Part shown: piece by piece, positions 63,007 through 64,000 of the stretch
Layout of the letters: each line of letters begins with the position of its first letter
Position numbering within the stretch: the first letter of the stretch is position 1
Source: an uncultured Crocinitomix sp.
GTDB taxonomy: Bacteria; Bacteroidota; Bacteroidia; Flavobacteriales_D; Crocinitomicaceae
DNA length: 64,000 bases
Direction: 5' to 3'
NCBI GenBank assembly: GCA_937136425.1
Contig: CAKZON010000055.1
Coordinates: forward strand, 43,765-107,764
Translations under genes and position numbers: made by a program
Notes under the pieces: generated by a model
What the model was told of the DNA's origin: nothing
The model's input: the letters and a program-made list of their open reading frames with translations, nothing else
Databases searched by the model: none

Positions 63007-64000
63007 TTACTGCTTGACAACACGAACTAATTCGCGCGTTTCACCAACTAGTTCAACAATATATATTCCATCAGAATATGAACTTAAATCCAATTCTGTT
63101 TGTCCCAATTCAGAAACGGCCTCAGTTAAAATAGCCTGTCCATAAATATTATAAACTGAAATTTGTTGCACGGCGTCTGCAAACACAATATTAAACACAC
63201 CTGTATTAGATGGATTTGGGTAAACAAGAGAAGCATTATTATCCACCACTTCTTCCTCTTCATCAATACTCAAGGCAGTACAACTATGCGAATAAGAATC
63301 TAATTGCGCACTTACCGTTGCATAACGAGAACTAATAAATGATTTTAAACCAGGGATTACCGTCTCAAATCCCCAACCATCTACAACTGTAATATTGGTA
63401 TTTACGTTTGTGTTAAATTGAGAAATAGAAAAGTATTTATTCGGATCCTCTTCCAAAGGCTCTGCAATTAACGCTTTTGTATCATCAATATACGATTCAA
63501 GGTTTTCAAGTGTAAAGTAGTTATCAATATAGACACATAAATGATTAAAGTATAACTCACGATAAATCTCACTATCCATAACATTTGCAACTAATGGTTT
63601 TGTTTCTGTCATGCCACCACCATCATAGTTAATTACAATATTGGTTTCAGATGTAGAAAAAGCCAAATTATAATCCCAAGGAATCCATTGAAAAGCAGTT
63701 GCTAAAGAATCATAATAGATATAAAAATTTCTACCGTGTTCATAATAAGAATCCCAGTTATACATTAATACATCAGCTGCCAATACACGTAAATATGAAT
63801 TCATTTGTAAAATCGTTGAGATGCTATCTTCAAATTCGTCCTCATCATTAATTTTTCCAACCAAATCAATAAAACTATCCCAATTATCTAATTCTTCATT
63901 CGTCTTTAATCCAAACTCATCTTCGTAATTTGTCTTAATAGAGCCTTGCCAAGCTAAACTAGTGTTGTCAATACACTTAAATATATTACCGTTGTCATTT
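63007..64000 (-). CDS. CotH-kinase protein with T9SS sorting domain, 5' truncated by window edge
   Basis: The frame is open to the right edge; about 330 residues are visible. The region from 64000 to 63865 reads NTSLAWQGSIKTNYEDEF and onward, so the TTG near 63864 is not the start. Kinase motifs NWDSYYEHGRNFY and WIPWDYNLAFS (metal Asp) are intact, followed by the tail (YPNPSNTGVFNIVF...SDGIYIVEL) of a type A T9SS domain. A third CotH protein, more divergent than the two at 42896-47785. Confidence 0.88.
   Translation of the reverse strand, partial: NDNGNIFKCIDNTSLAWQGSIKTNYEDEFGLKTNEELDNWDSFIDLVGKINDEDEFEDSISTILQMNSYLRVLAADVLMYNWDSYYEHGRNFYIYYDSLATAFQWIPWDYNLAFSTSETNIVINYDGGGMTETKPLVANVMDSEIYRELYFNHLCVYIDNYFTLENLESYIDDTKALIAEPLEEDPNKYFSISQFNTNVNTNITVVDGWGFETVIPGLKSFISSRYATVSAQLDSYSHSCTALSIDEEEEVVDNNASLVYPNPSNTGVFNIVFADAVQQISVYNIYGQAILTEAVSELGQTELDLSSYSDGIYIVELVGETRELVRVVKQ

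Overview
This window reads as an ordinary chromosomal segment of a free-living, probably marine member of the Bacteroidota, most likely the Flavobacteriia (order Flavobacteriales). The support is AT-rich DNA, promoters of the TAnnTTTG type, several secreted proteins with type IX secretion (T9SS) C-terminal sorting domains, many SPII lipoproteins beginning with CKK, families largely found in Bacteroidota (CCC-motif protein, DUF5362, DUF5684, DUF2490, GIN/DUF2807), a short MutA without a B12 domain, and a BshB1 bacillithiol deacetylase. I see no rRNA, tRNA, insertion sequence, integrase, phage structural gene or CRISPR array. Species cannot be settled from this sequence alone.

Layout. 1-5.9 kb: the end of an outer-membrane protein, a beta-propeller/SPOR exported protein, a DUF2490 protein, a SulP anion transporter and a TetR regulator with a likely autoregulatory operator. 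6.0-10.7 kb: a tight oxidative-damage operon, msrB-msrA-DUF427-(hydrolase/OsmC fusion)-egtB-egtD. 10.7-13.1 kb: a small regulator island with one HTH protein, an unknown partner and two tandem XRE proteins whose S24-like domains have lost the catalytic serine. 13.1-16.1 kb: a probable copper-handling cluster with an MbnP-like lipoprotein. 16.2-21.2 kb: a GT2 glycosyltransferase, DUF2141, DUF547-barrel and BamA-like operon that looks like an uncharacterised envelope export system. 21.3-25.8 kb: assorted small enzymes and a T9SS beta-helix protein.

25.8-30.2 kb (minus strand): an ArsS-type radical SAM cluster with a TIGR04282 transferase, a rhodanese and DUF547, followed upstream by 5-formyl-THF cyclo-ligase and a TSUP permease. 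30.3-35.5 kb: many short membrane proteins around ybaB and dapD. 35.6-38.4 kb: a GIN-domain lipoprotein, a PagL-like deacylase, mazG and an overlapping 59-residue ORF. 38.5-42.8 kb: two-subunit methylmalonyl-CoA mutase and a secreted repeat-like protein. 42.9-47.8 kb: two tandem secreted CotH-kinase proteins, with a third entering from the right edge. 48-54.6 kb: CBS protein, bioA, bshB1, a GT-C mannosyltransferase-like protein, a YfgM-like TPR protein, ribH and an AlkA-type glycosylase. 54.7-63 kb: pyrG, yidC, two tandem front-end-type desaturases and mpl.

Functional themes: low-molecular-weight thiol and methionine-repair chemistry (ergothioneine, bacillithiol, Msr, OsmC), metal and metalloid handling, envelope biogenesis, and T9SS-exported surface proteins, embedded among housekeeping genes. 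The pieces closest to an undescribed system are the GT2-DUF2141-DUF547/barrel-BamA-like operon, the ergothioneine/Msr/OsmC operon and the twin pseudo-S24 regulators.
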